64,000 nt of DNA from JALJPB01 sp034111045 (GCA_034111045.1 JAWUYA010000045.1:1-64000); one strand, 5' to 3'. Shown: positions 26,618 through 37,137, counted from the stretch's first letter. Program-made: numbers and translations. The notes: generated by a model from the letters alone, not told the origin.

Positions 26618-27976
26618 TTATGATTGTTCAACCTTACTAATAACATACCTAAATTTACCTGATTTTTCAGGCGCTATTTGTTTTACATGCTCTAGTTTAA
26701 CCGTTACCCCTTCTCCCAATCTAGCTTTGAAACCCGACGTTATCTCTAACACTATTTGTTCAGGTAATGGTTGCTGCGCTACATATTCAACTCTCGTCAA
26801 CTCAAGGCTTTCTTGGGTTATTTTAAACTCATCAATGCCTGCTAATTCTCTTAAGATATAAATGAGTGCTAAACCATGCATTAGGGTGCCATTTTCAGCG
26901 ACGACAAAATCAGTGGTTCTTCCTTCAATATCCTGCAATAAAGGTAAACCTCGTCCGCAGGGACATTTTTTTGTCGATTTTACCGCGATATCACCAGTAC
27001 GATAACGTATAAAGGGAAAATCTAAAGTCGCTAAATGAGTAACCACTATTTCTCCTTTTTCTCCATCGGGCACCACTTCTCCCTCTGTATTAATTATTTC
27101 AACAATAATATCTTCAGCAGACAAATGCATACCACCTTCTGGACATTGATGCGCAATAAAGCCAGCATCACGGCTACCGTAGCCATTAGCTACTGGCGCA
27201 TTAAAAGTGCTTTCAATACTCTGTCGTTGATAAGGATAAAGACGTTCAGCCGTAACGAAAATCACTTTAATATCCAGTTGAGTCATATCAATATTATGTC
27301 GCCGAGCCGTTTTAGCAATTAATGAAAAAACTGATGGGTAACCAAATAACATTTTGGGTTGGTAAGATTTAATTTCGCTAATAAAACTCAAAATATTGTT
27401 TTCTGTAAGATCAAAGGCCGGCATTAGCTGAGAACGGAATAGTTTGTCACGTATTCTACGAACTCGGTCTTGAGCACCTAACTCTATAGGAGAGCCCCAG
27501 GCGACAATCTCTTTATCACCGATATCAACATTCCACCAGCGTGTAGCTCGCCACTTTTGTGCAACATCATGACTAATACGCTCATTACCCAATAAAAATG
27601 TTAACGGTGTACCGCTGGAGCCGCCAGTGGTGAATGGTTTAACTATTTCAGTGTTATCCGCTTTCAACGCCTTAAAATTATCTTTAATAACCGCTTTTGA
27701 TAAAAAGGGCAGTTGTTGTAAATCGGTAATCTTGACAATATCTTTTGCTTGAATGTTTAACTCCCGCAGTATCTTTTTATAATAAGAAACATGTGTTGAG
27801 GCATGCAAAATAAACTTATTGAGTCTCACTTCTTGCTGTTTAATAAGTTGATGAGTAGAAAGCCATTGTGACTTTTCTAACGCTTTATGTATTTTCACCG
27901 TTTGGTGTTTTTTTAATCGTTCATGAAGAGGAAATAATATTTTCGTGACAAATTTTGTATAAATATTATTGAACAT
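26618..27976 (-). CDS. CapK/PaaK-like adenylate-forming enzyme
   Basis: This 452-residue protein is related to phenylacetate-CoA ligase and CapK. The ATP-binding P-loop is KPFTTGGSSGTPLTF near 113-127, and adenylation motifs include NGYGSRDAGFIAHQCPEGG near 259 and the Asp-Arg region FPFIRYRTGDIAV near 315. CapK-type enzymes of capsule and exosortase A loci probably activate a carboxylate for transfer to the glycan; the substrate is unknown. Two bases separate it from the upstream glycosyltransferase gene. Start is ATG at 27976. Confidence 0.82.
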   Translation of the reverse strand: MFNNIYTKFVTKILFPLHERLKKHQTVKIHKALEKSQWLSTHQLIKQQEVRLNKFILHASTHVSYYKKILRELNIQAKDIVKITDLQQLPFLSKAVIKDNFKALKADNTEIVKPFTTGGSSGTPLTFLLGNERISHDVAQKWRATRWWNVDIGDKEIVAWGSPIELGAQDRVRRIRDKLFRSQLMPAFDLTENNILSFISEIKSYQPKMLFGYPSVFSLIAKTARRHNIDMTQLDIKVIFVTAERLYPYQRQSIESTFNAPVANGYGSRDAGFIAHQCPEGGMHLSAEDIIVEIINTEGEVVPDGEKGEIVVTHLATLDFPFIRYRTGDIAVKSTKKCPCGRGLPLLQDIEGRTTDFVVAENGTLMHGLALIYILRELAGIDEFKITQESLELTRVEYVAQQPLPEQIVLEITSGFKARLGEGVTVKLEHVKQIAPEKSGKFRYVISKVEQS

Positions 27977-27978
27977 AA

Positions 27979-29067
27979 CTACTTACCCACTTTTTGTTGT
28001 GCCTGCTGGTAGCAAAATAATAATTGCCGCCAAACAGTTGGCCATTGATAACGCTGAATTGTTTTTAAGCCATTACTCACTAATTGATGCCTTAGTGTAT
28101 GATCATTAATTAATCGAAATGCTTGTTCACTTATTGCTGAAACATTATTTTTTTCTACTAACAAAGCATCATATTCATGCTTCACCATGTCCGGGATACC
28201 ACCTACATTAGTACTGATCACGGGGATCCCACACGCTAAAGCCTCTAAAATTGAACTAGGCGCATTATCAATAGTGCTAGCATTTATCATGATATCTGCG
28301 CTGTTATATAAAGACGCCATATCATTGGGAGGTAGACAGCCAGTAAAAATTATATTGTCAGATAACATCAAATCACTAACTTGCTGCTTTAATAAATTTA
28401 ATTCAGTACCTGTACCCGCAATAGATAATTTAGCGGTTGGGTATTTATTCACTATGTTGCGAAAGGCATCAATAGCAACATCGACACCATAAATTTTCTC
28501 TAAATTACGGGTCACAATAAAATGTAGACGCCCTTGTTCAAATTCACGGCTACTTTGTCTAAAAATTGTTGAATCAAGTACATTGGGAATAATGGTGGTT
28601 TGTTGACCATAGCCGTTAAACACTTTTTGAAGGAAACAAGAGGGTACGATAATGTATTGTACTTTTTGTAAGCTTTTAGCTACCCAAGGCCAAGCGTTGT
28701 TGAAAAAACGTTGGGCATCTCCACCATGATAATTAACAACCACCGGCTTACCATGCATTTTGCTAATAACAATTGCTGGTAACGCAAAGAAATGCCATGA
28801 CCAACCTGAATTAGCCATAATATGCACAACGTCTGCATGTTTAGTTTTTTGAAATAATGAAAAAAAATAAGGCACCAATCTAACAATAGCGCGAATACCT
28901 TTGAATTTTTCAATAAAAGAGGGCCTATAAGGACTATTTTGCTGAATAAGATCCACCGTTATTCCCTGTTGTGTAATCAACTCAGTAAGCTTAAGTGTTA
29001 AATTAGCCATACCGCCTGCAGGTGGAGGTAGTGGGCCAATAAGTGCAATTCTTTTAATCTCAGTCAT
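27979..29067 (-). CDS. GT4-family glycosyltransferase
   Basis: This 362-residue GT-B glycosyltransferase has the N-terminal GPLPPPAGGMANLTLKL loop. The donor-binding domain shows HFIVTRNLEKIYGVDVAIDAF near 186, IIFTGCLPPNDMASLYNSAD near 237 and PSSILEALACGIPVISTNVGGIPD near 267 with the conserved Glu. It is likely to extend the undecaprenyl-linked repeat unit in the cytoplasm. It begins two bases after the previous gene and lies two bases before the CapK-like gene. No family-specific XrtA name was recognised. Confidence 0.88.
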   Translation of the reverse strand: MTEIKRIALIGPLPPPAGGMANLTLKLTELITQQGITVDLIQQNSPYRPSFIEKFKGIRAIVRLVPYFFSLFQKTKHADVVHIMANSGWSWHFFALPAIVISKMHGKPVVVNYHGGDAQRFFNNAWPWVAKSLQKVQYIIVPSCFLQKVFNGYGQQTTIIPNVLDSTIFRQSSREFEQGRLHFIVTRNLEKIYGVDVAIDAFRNIVNKYPTAKLSIAGTGTELNLLKQQVSDLMLSDNIIFTGCLPPNDMASLYNSADIMINASTIDNAPSSILEALACGIPVISTNVGGIPDMVKHEYDALLVEKNNVSAISEQAFRLINDHTLRHQLVSNGLKTIQRYQWPTVWRQLLFCYQQAQQKVGK

Positions 29068-29069
29068 GT

Positions 29070-30275
29070 TTATATTTTCATTAGCGCCTTATAAATAGGT
29101 AAGTACTTACTTACGCTTTTCCGCCAATTTCCTTTTGTTTCAACAAAGTGTCGACCTTGGATAACAATATCTTTCCAGTGCTGTTTGTTGTCTAAAATTT
29201 CAGCGACTTGTTTAACTAAATCTTCAACATCACCCGCTTTAAACAAAAAACCAGTTTCTCTGTCTTTTATTAACTCATGATGCCCACCTACATTTGATGC
29301 TAAGCAAATTTTCCCTTGTGCCATGGCTTCTAGAGGTTTTAGCGGAGTCACTAGCTCTGTAAGCCGCATAGCTTTTCTTGGGTAGACCAGTAAGTCAACT
29401 AAGGAGTAATAAACACTGATATCTTCATGAGGTACACGCCCAGTAAAGAGTATGTATTGGTCTAATGCTAATTGTTTAACTTGTGCTTTGAGGGTGGGTT
29501 CTTGAGGACCTCCCCCCACTAATAAAAGTCGAATATTAGGCTGTTGCTTAATAAGGCTTGGCATTGCCGCAATCATTAAATCTAAGCCTTCATAGGCATA
29601 AAACGAGCCTAAAAAGCCTAGCACCTTGCACTCTTGTAAGTTTAGTTTTTCAAGTAATGCATTATTTTTTTCCTTGATAACTGTAAAATTATCAATATCC
29701 ACAGCATTTGGGATAACTGTAAACTTGTTTGCCGGAAACCCTCTTGAGACTAAATCGCTTCGAAGCCCTTCACAAATAGTGGTGACGGCATCGGCGTGTT
29801 TCACTACATGGTTTTCCATTTGACGAGTCAATCGATAACGAAGGTCTCTCTCTTGACATGTGCCATGGTCAACCGCCGCATCTTCCCAAAAAGCTCTAAT
29901 TTCATAAACGACTGGCAAACCTGCTTTACGCCCTGCTTTTAGTGCTGCTAAGCCGTTAAGTGCTGGAGAATGTGCATGAATAACATCTGGCTTTTCAATG
30001 TTGATTACCTCAAGGATGCGTTTTACCATAGGCTTAATATGGGCTATTTGCTTTAACACAGGCCATTTAATCATCACACCTGATATAGGCGCTGAGCGAT
30101 AAAATACTAATCCATCGACCTCTTCAATTCCAGCATCACAATTACCATGTTTTGGGCTAGTCACATGACAGGTTTCAATGCCTAAATCATGTTGCTGCTT
30201 GATGATTGACCGTGTACGAAAAGTGTAGCCACTTTGTAAGGGAATTGAATGGTCGAGCACATGTAATATTTTCAT
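29070..30275 (-). CDS. XrtA-associated glycosyltransferase (TIGR04063/Daro_2409 type)
   Basis: This 401-residue GT4 enzyme starts with KILHVLDHSIPLQSGYTFRTR, the signature of the exosortase A-associated Daro_2409 family. The donor domain carries LGFLGSFYAYEGLDLMIAAM near 213 and LTELVTPLKPLEAMAQGKIC near 305. It should add one sugar of the repeat unit. One base separates its start from the end of the amidotransferase gene and two bases separate its end from the next gene, consistent with one long leftward operon. Confidence 0.92.
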   Translation of the reverse strand: MKILHVLDHSIPLQSGYTFRTRSIIKQQHDLGIETCHVTSPKHGNCDAGIEEVDGLVFYRSAPISGVMIKWPVLKQIAHIKPMVKRILEVINIEKPDVIHAHSPALNGLAALKAGRKAGLPVVYEIRAFWEDAAVDHGTCQERDLRYRLTRQMENHVVKHADAVTTICEGLRSDLVSRGFPANKFTVIPNAVDIDNFTVIKEKNNALLEKLNLQECKVLGFLGSFYAYEGLDLMIAAMPSLIKQQPNIRLLLVGGGPQEPTLKAQVKQLALDQYILFTGRVPHEDISVYYSLVDLLVYPRKAMRLTELVTPLKPLEAMAQGKICLASNVGGHHELIKDRETGFLFKAGDVEDLVKQVAEILDNKQHWKDIVIQGRHFVETKGNWRKSVSKYLPIYKALMKI

Positions 30276-30276
30276 T

Positions 30277-32175
30277 TTATGTTGTTACTCGTTGTCGTAA
30301 AAATGATTCAAACATCAATAATGTCCATAATATAGAGCTGTTATCACGAATATCCTTAATATGCTGATCAATTAATTGACGTATTTGGTGTTGATCAAAA
30401 TAGCCACACTCTTTCATTTGTGTTGATAATAACCCGTCATATAAACGCTCTTTTAATGGTCCTTTGAACCAATCAGCAAGCGGCACAGCAAATCCCATTT
30501 TTTTACGATACAAAATATCATGAGGTAAATAGGGCTCCATGGCTTTCTTCAAGGCATATTTACTTATACCATTGTTGATGTTGATTGAGGATGGCACTGT
30601 AAAGCTCCACTCTACAAATTTATGATCAAGAAATGGCACCCTCACTTCCAAAGAGTGCGCCATACTTGCCCGATCTACCTTGGTCAATATATCTCCCACC
30701 AAATACGTTTTAAGATCAAGATATTGTGCTATTTTTAGTGAGTCTAAGTGTTTATATTTATGCTCATATTGTTTAAAGACTTGTAACGAAGAATAGCCTT
30801 TTAATGATGCTTTATAACCGTCTGAAAATAAAAGTTCTCTTTCGTCTTGGCGCAATATAGACATAGAATTATGGTAGCCTTCCACTGTGTCCATCGCCAT
30901 TTCTTGAAAGCTGGTTTTTGCTCTAAAAATTTTTGGGGCCCAATTGAGTGTGGGGTAAATTTTGCCAAGTGGTTTAAACAAAGTTTTGCGAAAGGGCAAG
31001 GGTAATAAATTACGTTTTTTTTCAGCCGCTAAATGACGATTATATCGACTGTATCCAGCAAAAATCTCATCTGCACCGTCACCAGAAAGCGCTACTGTGA
31101 CCTGTGTTTTTGCTAATTCACAGACTCTGTAGGTTGGCATGGCAGAACTGTCTGCATAAGGTTCATCGTAAATAGAGGCAAGCTTATCCACTAAATCAAA
31201 ATCATCTTGGCCAACAATTTTTTCTCGATGATCTGTTTGGTAACGCTTGGCAACATTCCTGGCATATGTAGTTTCATTAAATTCTTTAACATCAAAACCG
31301 ATAGAGCAGGTATTTACTGGTTCTTGTTGAAGTTGCGACATCAATGACACAACTGCGCTGGAGTCAACGCCGCCAGATAAAAATGCGCCTAAGTCAACAT
31401 CGGCAACCATGCGCATTTCAACCACTTCTTTTAAGCGCGACACTAGCTGTTCTTGAACTTCTGACTCGCTTAATTTTTTCAGATTTTGAGTGGGTACGTC
31501 CCAATACTCTTGGCTCATCGGAATTTTACTATCACCTTTTTTGAGCAATAGACGATGCCCTGGGGGTAGTTTATACGCGTGTTGATAGATACTATGTGGT
31601 TCAGGTACATAACCAAAAGTGAAGTAATCTTCAATGGCGGTATTGCGTAAAGTCTTATCAAATAATGGATGCGCAGTTAATACTTTAAGTTCAGAGCCAA
31701 AGACAAAGTGCCCGTCTCTTAATAAACTAAAAAATAATGGTTTAATCCCCAGTCGATCTCGAGCAATAAATAAGGTTTGATATTTTTTATCCCAAATAGT
31801 AAATGCAAACATACCGCGCAGGTGATACACACAATCTTGCCCCCATTCTAAATACGCATTAAGAATGGTTTCAGTATCACCATGGGTGTTAAAGGTATAA
31901 CCTTTATCCGCAAGGTCTTTATGCAGCTCTTTAAAATTATAAATTTCACCGTTAAAAACAATAAATGCCCTTTGACACGCACTCATCATTGGCTGCGGAC
32001 TGCCTGCTAAGTCAATAATAGAAAGGCGTCTATGGGCTAAAGCAATACCTGGATCAAAAAAGTAATCACCCGCATCCGGTCCACGATGAAACTGGCGATC
32101 ATTCATAGTGGAAATAACGCCTGGATCTATTTGATGATTAGAGGTCAGATGAAAAATACCTGCGATACCACACAT
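30277..32175 (-). CDS. XrtA-associated amidotransferase (asparagine synthase family, TIGR03108)
   Basis: This 632-residue enzyme has an intact class II glutaminase domain beginning MCGIAGIF (Cys2 nucleophile), with FHRGPDAGDYF near 30 and FNGEIYNF near 74. The ATP-pyrophosphatase domain has AFLSGGVDSSAVVSL near 260 and ALSGDGADEIFAGY near 358. It uses glutamine to amidate an acidic sugar or another acceptor in exopolysaccharide synthesis. Unlike the relative at 9970, all catalytic elements are kept. It lies 13 bp after the TIGR03088-type glycosyltransferase gene. Confidence 0.93.
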   Translation of the reverse strand: MCGIAGIFHLTSNHQIDPGVISTMNDRQFHRGPDAGDYFFDPGIALAHRRLSIIDLAGSPQPMMSACQRAFIVFNGEIYNFKELHKDLADKGYTFNTHGDTETILNAYLEWGQDCVYHLRGMFAFTIWDKKYQTLFIARDRLGIKPLFFSLLRDGHFVFGSELKVLTAHPLFDKTLRNTAIEDYFTFGYVPEPHSIYQHAYKLPPGHRLLLKKGDSKIPMSQEYWDVPTQNLKKLSESEVQEQLVSRLKEVVEMRMVADVDLGAFLSGGVDSSAVVSLMSQLQQEPVNTCSIGFDVKEFNETTYARNVAKRYQTDHREKIVGQDDFDLVDKLASIYDEPYADSSAMPTYRVCELAKTQVTVALSGDGADEIFAGYSRYNRHLAAEKKRNLLPLPFRKTLFKPLGKIYPTLNWAPKIFRAKTSFQEMAMDTVEGYHNSMSILRQDERELLFSDGYKASLKGYSSLQVFKQYEHKYKHLDSLKIAQYLDLKTYLVGDILTKVDRASMAHSLEVRVPFLDHKFVEWSFTVPSSININNGISKYALKKAMEPYLPHDILYRKKMGFAVPLADWFKGPLKERLYDGLLSTQMKECGYFDQHQIRQLIDQHIKDIRDNSSILWTLLMFESFLRQRVTT

Positions 32176-32188
32176 TTATTATATTCCT

Positions 32189-33337
32189 TTATTTAAACGG
32201 CGTTTGGTAAAGATGATGATAGTGATCAACCATCACTTGTATACCAAAATTATCTTCGCAATGCTGCCTGACTAATAAACTGTCAATGGCCAGCTGTTCT
32301 TTAGACTTTATATATATTTCCATCGCACCAGATAATTGTTTTATATTGTTCACTTCAACAAGATGAGACTTGCTGTGTTGTGGAAGAATCAAATCTGAGT
32401 TACCGCCAACATTAGTGGCAATAACAGGTAAGCCCGACGCCATCGCTTCTAGCATTGTATTTGGAATACCCTCAGCTAATGAAGGTAAAACAAAGACATC
32501 CATAGCGTTCATTAACTCACTAACATTCTCACGACGACCGGTTAACCAGACGCCAGACTCTGCATTAGCTATCCTGATGTCTTGCTTTAATTTTGGCAAT
32601 AAAACACCCTCTCCAACAATGATCAAACGCAGCTTATGTTGCAATTCTGGATATTTAAGCCAAAGGTGACAAAATGCAGCCACAAGAAAGGTTTGATTCT
32701 TAACTTCGGCCAGTCGACCGACCGTACCAAAGACTATAGAGTCTGGTTGTTTAAATCCTTCAGGTAAATTTACGGTTAAGGCTTGGGGACAAAATTGATG
32801 AATGTCGACACCGTTGCAAATATGCGAAATTAACGTTGGTTTAACCTCAATCTTATTAATTAAATATTCAATTGACTCTACTGATAAACTGACATATTGA
32901 TTCACCAGTGGTTTAAATACCTTTCTTACTTTCTGATACTTAGTATTTGTGCCTCCGAGATCAAATACATCCCAACCATGCTCACCATGTATACGCATAG
33001 GTATTCTAGCCAGCCACGCAGGTAGTTGCGCCTCTAATGCACTTAAGTTTCGAGTGTGGCAAATATCAGGTTTCAACTTTTTAAGTAACTTCCAACATCG
33101 ATATAGCCATAAAACATCGCGACCTTGAGGTTTATCTAGATCGTATATTTTTACATTGGTGATTTTTATTCGAGAAAAAAACAGTTCATCATGCCCAGTG
33201 ACACAGATAATACTATGTTGATAAAGCTTTTTAGGTAAATGATTAATAATGTTAACAACACCATTTTCTAAACCGCCAGTGGCGAAAGAATAAACAACGT
33301 GTACAATATGCAAAGGTTCTTTACTTATCTCTTTCAC
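32189..33337 (-). CDS. XrtA-associated glycosyltransferase (TIGR03088 type)
   Basis: This 382-residue GT4 enzyme begins HIVHVVYSFATGGLENGVVN, typical of the exosortase A glycosyltransferase TIGR03088. Its donor domain shows FGTVGRLAEVKNQTFLVAAF near 203 and EGIPNTMLEAMASGLPVIAT near 287. It adds a sugar to the lipid-linked repeat unit. Its first codons overlap the end of xrtA by 17 bp, which places it firmly in the same transcript. Confidence 0.93.
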   Translation of the reverse strand: MKEISKEPLHIVHVVYSFATGGLENGVVNIINHLPKKLYQHSIICVTGHDELFFSRIKITNVKIYDLDKPQGRDVLWLYRCWKLLKKLKPDICHTRNLSALEAQLPAWLARIPMRIHGEHGWDVFDLGGTNTKYQKVRKVFKPLVNQYVSLSVESIEYLINKIEVKPTLISHICNGVDIHQFCPQALTVNLPEGFKQPDSIVFGTVGRLAEVKNQTFLVAAFCHLWLKYPELQHKLRLIIVGEGVLLPKLKQDIRIANAESGVWLTGRRENVSELMNAMDVFVLPSLAEGIPNTMLEAMASGLPVIATNVGGNSDLILPQHSKSHLVEVNNIKQLSGAMEIYIKSKEQLAIDSLLVRQHCEDNFGIQVMVDHYHHLYQTPFK

Positions 33338-34784
33338 GAATATTTCCCGGATTTATCTTAATTTCAGCCAGTATTGGTAAAAATTTAGCAATCATCACTA
33401 TCATTTCTTCCTCTGTTAAATTTTTCAGAGAAAAGGCTATAATTTCTGCTGTTGACTCAGGGGCACGGTAAACACCAAAGGCTTGCATTAATATCACTTT
33501 TGCTCGGTCAACTAAGTGTTTTTCTAAAACGCTGAACCAATATAATACCGCCCGTTCTTTACCTGTAGGCGATTTTAATAAAATATACCTTGCAGTAGCA
33601 CCGACAAAATCAATCTCTTTTGATTGAATGATTGACCAATCTTTGGCGTCAAATAGTGCATTATTCCCACTGATTAACTCACCTTGACTTTGTTTGTTTG
33701 CATAAACAGCCCTGAATACTTCCAATTTATCTGCGTTGATCACATGAGATCGTTGGAGACCCTGTTCAAAAGTAATCCCCCAATCAGATTGATCAACTTT
33801 TGTAATATTGTCGGTGACGGTTAATGAAGGCGTTGGAAGCCTTGGTTGAGCTACTGTTTCCACGCCATCTAAAATAAAAAGCATACTGATGAGCATAAAC
33901 AAAGCACTCATAGCAAAAAAGTCATTATTTTTAAATGCCTTTAACGATTTAGTTTCTGATGTTGTTAAAACCTCTTTATCGGCAAACTTACCACCAACCC
34001 AAAACATGAACATAATCACCAAGCCAAAAAATAACCAACCATAAATAAGATGGTCAAAACCCTTGGCATACTTCATCTCTGAATAATGAGCAATTGCGAC
34101 AATGCCATAAGCTCTAATACCATTAGCAACAATTGGCATCAGTATTGAAAATAATATAAATATAATTTGTTTCTTTGTACTGTTATAGGTGAGGTAAGCA
34201 AATAAGGTTCCTACGGTAATAGAAGCAATTAAATAACGAATACCAGAACAAGCTACAGCGACTTCAAACAACCCGCTGGGAATTTGAATATATAAACCAT
34301 CACTGAATACAGGCATACCAGTGAGTTTTAATAAATAAACGGTAAACCAAGCAGTTATTTCTTGCAAAATGGGGATAAGATTTTCACCCATAGGCACAGC
34401 AAATAATAAATACGCTAACGGGAATTTATACCGCCATGTAAGTTGGTTACCTATTAATATAGAGATTAGTGCAATAAAAGAAACCACAGCAGATAACTGG
34501 CCTAAAACGTTAATACTTGCAGCAAAAGCCAATAACCAAACAAACAATGATCCAAATAATATGGGTACTGGTAACCATGAACTTTGTACAGGGGTTGAAA
34601 GTAAATATTCTTTATCGCGCCACATCAACCAAAGGCATATTGGCAATATAAAATAACCGTGAGCAAAGGTATCCGAACGCCTCCAAATATTTTCCATACC
34701 AAGAAGAGCGTCTTGATAAACGAGTGCCCAGCTGACGAGCAATAAAACAAACAATGCTATAAAACGGCGGTCTGTTATTTTCAT
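33321..34784 (-). CDS. xrtA: Exosortase A (XrtA/EpsH) with C-terminal EpsI domain
   Basis: Exosortase A is an inner-membrane transpeptidase that cleaves PEP-CTERM sorting signals. The 487-residue protein (from ATG 34784, after AGGAAAAG) has about eight helices and the catalytic triad: Cys179 in VAVACSGIRYL, Arg224 in NGIRAYG and His245 in GFDHLIYGW. The periplasmic C-terminal third (from about 305) is the fused EpsI/DUF3485 domain. A longer frame from GTG 34823 has no ribosome site. The gene sits between XrtA-specific glycosyltransferase genes. No PEP-CTERM protein is encoded in the window, so its substrates lie elsewhere. Confidence 0.95.
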   Translation of the reverse strand: MKITDRRFIALFVLLLVSWALVYQDALLGMENIWRRSDTFAHGYFILPICLWLMWRDKEYLLSTPVQSSWLPVPILFGSLFVWLLAFAASINVLGQLSAVVSFIALISILIGNQLTWRYKFPLAYLLFAVPMGENLIPILQEITAWFTVYLLKLTGMPVFSDGLYIQIPSGLFEVAVACSGIRYLIASITVGTLFAYLTYNSTKKQIIFILFSILMPIVANGIRAYGIVAIAHYSEMKYAKGFDHLIYGWLFFGLVIMFMFWVGGKFADKEVLTTSETKSLKAFKNNDFFAMSALFMLISMLFILDGVETVAQPRLPTPSLTVTDNITKVDQSDWGITFEQGLQRSHVINADKLEVFRAVYANKQSQGELISGNNALFDAKDWSIIQSKEIDFVGATARYILLKSPTGKERAVLYWFSVLEKHLVDRAKVILMQAFGVYRAPESTAEIIAFSLKNLTEEEMIVMIAKFLPILAEIKINPGNIRERDK

Positions 34785-34847
34785 GCTTTTCCTGTCTATT
34801 ATTATAAAGTCGCTCCTAACCACCAGAGAAATAACTGACCTAAATTT

Positions 34848-36080
34848 TTATATGAAATACTGTTCCAAGGATTGTAACGTTTGCTTCCAAGTAAATTGAG
34901 TTAATATCCACTCTCTATTATTTTTTTCTTTTGCTTTCTTGTCAGATAAATAAGCAATGCACTGTTCGGCAAAACTATGCGGTTCATCGAGTATATGTAT
35001 ACCGTCTGAATCTGGTGCATTAATGCCTTCCATCGCCATGCTTGTTAAAATAATAGCCTTGTTAAGCGACATAGCTTCAAGTACTTTATTTTGAATACCG
35101 CGAGCAATTCTTATTGGAGCAACAACACATTGTGCTTTGGTAATAAAAGGCCTGATATCGTTGACTCTGCCTGTAACGATAATTCCTTGCTGCCGAGCAA
35201 GTTTTTTAACGTCAGCGGAAGGATTTCCACCCACAATAATAAACTGTGCTTGTGGTTTTTTAAGTAAAATTGTTGGCCAAATTTTTTCTACAAACCAGAG
35301 TACTGCATCAATATTAGCCCAATAATCCATAGCACCCGTAAAAGCAATAAAATCAACCTTAGGCACTAAAGCTTCGTCAGAAAATTTTGCAAGGGGGTCA
35401 AAAAACGTGGTGTCAACACCATTTAATACGCCATAAACTTTATTTTGTCGTTCTCTAGGTTGGCGTTGACGAAACAACTCAGCCTCGTCAGATGAAACAA
35501 ATAAACTATAGTCAAATTGTTGGCAAATTTCATTTTCTACTTTAGCTAATAAACGGTGTTCTCGATTAAACGCCCATTTTGCTAAACCCTTTTTGCTCTC
35601 TGCATATTGGCGCCATTTATCAGAGTCAACATCGACAAAGTCTATAACTCTTATCAATGTTGAAAAATCGACTACAACGTTATGACTATTTATTTCATTT
35701 TGACAGTATTGCGCCATTGAAGAAGAAAACACAAAAACCTTATTAATCCGATGCTGAGTTATCATTGTGTTAACCCATTCGCGCATACGTTTATCAAAGT
35801 AGTAAGGTAGGGTTATAGGTTTATTGGTGACAAAGGCTTTGAGCCCTTTAACTTTAGCCATGATTTTATTTTGGTCTAAATAAAAAACTGTACAACAGTG
35901 TTTTATGAGATCTTCTGCATACTTTTTATCAAACGGATCATCAATAAAACAACCTAAATGAATATCATAATTTTCACTGAGCTTTTTTAGGATATTGAAT
36001 GAACGTATTTTATCGCCTTTATTAGGAGGAAAAGGGATACGGTGGCAAAGATATAATAATGGTTCTTTAGACGATGCCAT
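34848..36080 (-). CDS. XrtA-associated glycosyltransferase (TIGR03087 type)
   Basis: This GT4-like enzyme of about 410 residues begins EPLLYLCHRIPFPPNKGDKIRS, the signature of exosortase A family TIGR03087. Donor-domain motifs are IAFTGAMDYWANIDAVLWF and APIRIARGIQNKVLEAMSLN, where Glu is the expected catalytic or donor residue. The preferred start is ATG 36080, nine bases after GGGATAG; the longer frame to 36116 would overlap the FemAB gene by 32 bp. It lies between the FemAB gene and xrtA in the leftward operon. Confidence 0.92.
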   Translation of the reverse strand: MASSKEPLLYLCHRIPFPPNKGDKIRSFNILKKLSENYDIHLGCFIDDPFDKKYAEDLIKHCCTVFYLDQNKIMAKVKGLKAFVTNKPITLPYYFDKRMREWVNTMITQHRINKVFVFSSSMAQYCQNEINSHNVVVDFSTLIRVIDFVDVDSDKWRQYAESKKGLAKWAFNREHRLLAKVENEICQQFDYSLFVSSDEAELFRQRQPRERQNKVYGVLNGVDTTFFDPLAKFSDEALVPKVDFIAFTGAMDYWANIDAVLWFVEKIWPTILLKKPQAQFIIVGGNPSADVKKLARQQGIIVTGRVNDIRPFITKAQCVVAPIRIARGIQNKVLEAMSLNKAIILTSMAMEGINAPDSDGIHILDEPHSFAEQCIAYLSDKKAKEKNNREWILTQFTWKQTLQSLEQYFI

Positions 36081-36084
36081 TTTT

Positions 36085-37137
36085 CTATCCCAAGTACTTA
36101 GATAACAATGGTCCAATAAGCTGGCTTATTCTGAGGGGTAGCTTTTGCCATAAACTGATAAACAATTTGTACTTAGGATTATTAGGGCTTAGGTTTGGCA
36201 AAATATCAGCTTTAACTAAATGATAATAATAATAAAGTGCTTGTGGCTTCATGCCCCAGTTTTTCTTGTATTTATAGGGACCACCATGATTTTTACTGCG
36301 ACCAAAATCAAACCATGTATACCCCTTCTCCCGTGCTGAGCACATGACTTGATAGTACATGAAATCTGCACTCTTAAGATCTCTAGCATCATGATTACCT
36401 CCACCATAATAAGGGAGAACCTGATTATTAAAGTAAAAATTCATTACCGCAGTGGATGGCTGATGCTCTTTATCGAAAATAACGGCAATATCTATATCAT
36501 TACCAAACACATTAACCAGTTCTTGGAAATATTTTAGACTGAAAATTGGCGTACCTAAATTTCGATAACTTGTGGAGAGAATGTGATAGAAATAATAAAA
36601 AGTGTGGTCGTTATTCTGCTTAGTTACGGTATAGGACAACTCGTTTTTTAATGAGTGTCGGATAACGGCTCGCTGTTTTTTTTTAACTTTCGCTAATATT
36701 TGTTCCGCATCATCGCCAAGGTGACAGCCAAAAATACTACTGCTTTGTTTTAATAAAAGTAGAGAATTTTGTTGCTCTTTATATCTTAATTCAAGGTAAT
36801 CCACTTTAAGCTTTTCCGCAAGGACACATGCGTGCTGCTCTAATTGACGAGTGATCCCTTCAGTGTTGGTAATTGCACCGCCATAAACACAAAAAGGTGT
36901 AGATATTAGTGCGTGACCAAAAAGTGTGCTTTTAACTTCAACCAGTGGTAAAACACCACATATTTTATCGTCAAGTTCAGCATATAAATAAAAGGAATTG
37001 TGTGAGAAGCTATTTTCAAGAACGGTTTGCCAACCACTTAAATGAAAAAAGCTTCCTTGATTATGTGATTTAACATAATCATCCCAGCGAAAAAAATCAG
37101 ACTGAGTGAGTGATTTTATTTGGTAATTATTATTCAA
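36085..37137 (-). CDS. XrtA-associated FemAB-like acyltransferase (TIGR03019)
   Basis: This 350-residue GNAT-type protein resembles FemAB peptidyltransferases and carries the exosortase A-associated form. It has WDDYVKSHNQGSFFHLSGWQ near 19, LISTPFCVYGGAI near 77, and the C-terminal GNAT block YYQVMCSAREKGYTWFDFGRSKNHGGPYKYKKNWG near 261-295. FemAB enzymes transfer amino acids from aminoacyl-tRNA; here the acceptor may be a sugar or protein of the XrtA system. It lies 60 bp after the deacetylase gene. Confidence 0.9.
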   Translation of the reverse strand: MNNNYQIKSLTQSDFFRWDDYVKSHNQGSFFHLSGWQTVLENSFSHNSFYLYAELDDKICGVLPLVEVKSTLFGHALISTPFCVYGGAITNTEGITRQLEQHACVLAEKLKVDYLELRYKEQQNSLLLLKQSSSIFGCHLGDDAEQILAKVKKKQRAVIRHSLKNELSYTVTKQNNDHTFYYFYHILSTSYRNLGTPIFSLKYFQELVNVFGNDIDIAVIFDKEHQPSTAVMNFYFNNQVLPYYGGGNHDARDLKSADFMYYQVMCSAREKGYTWFDFGRSKNHGGPYKYKKNWGMKPQALYYYYHLVKADILPNLSPNNPKYKLFISLWQKLPLRISQLIGPLLSKYLG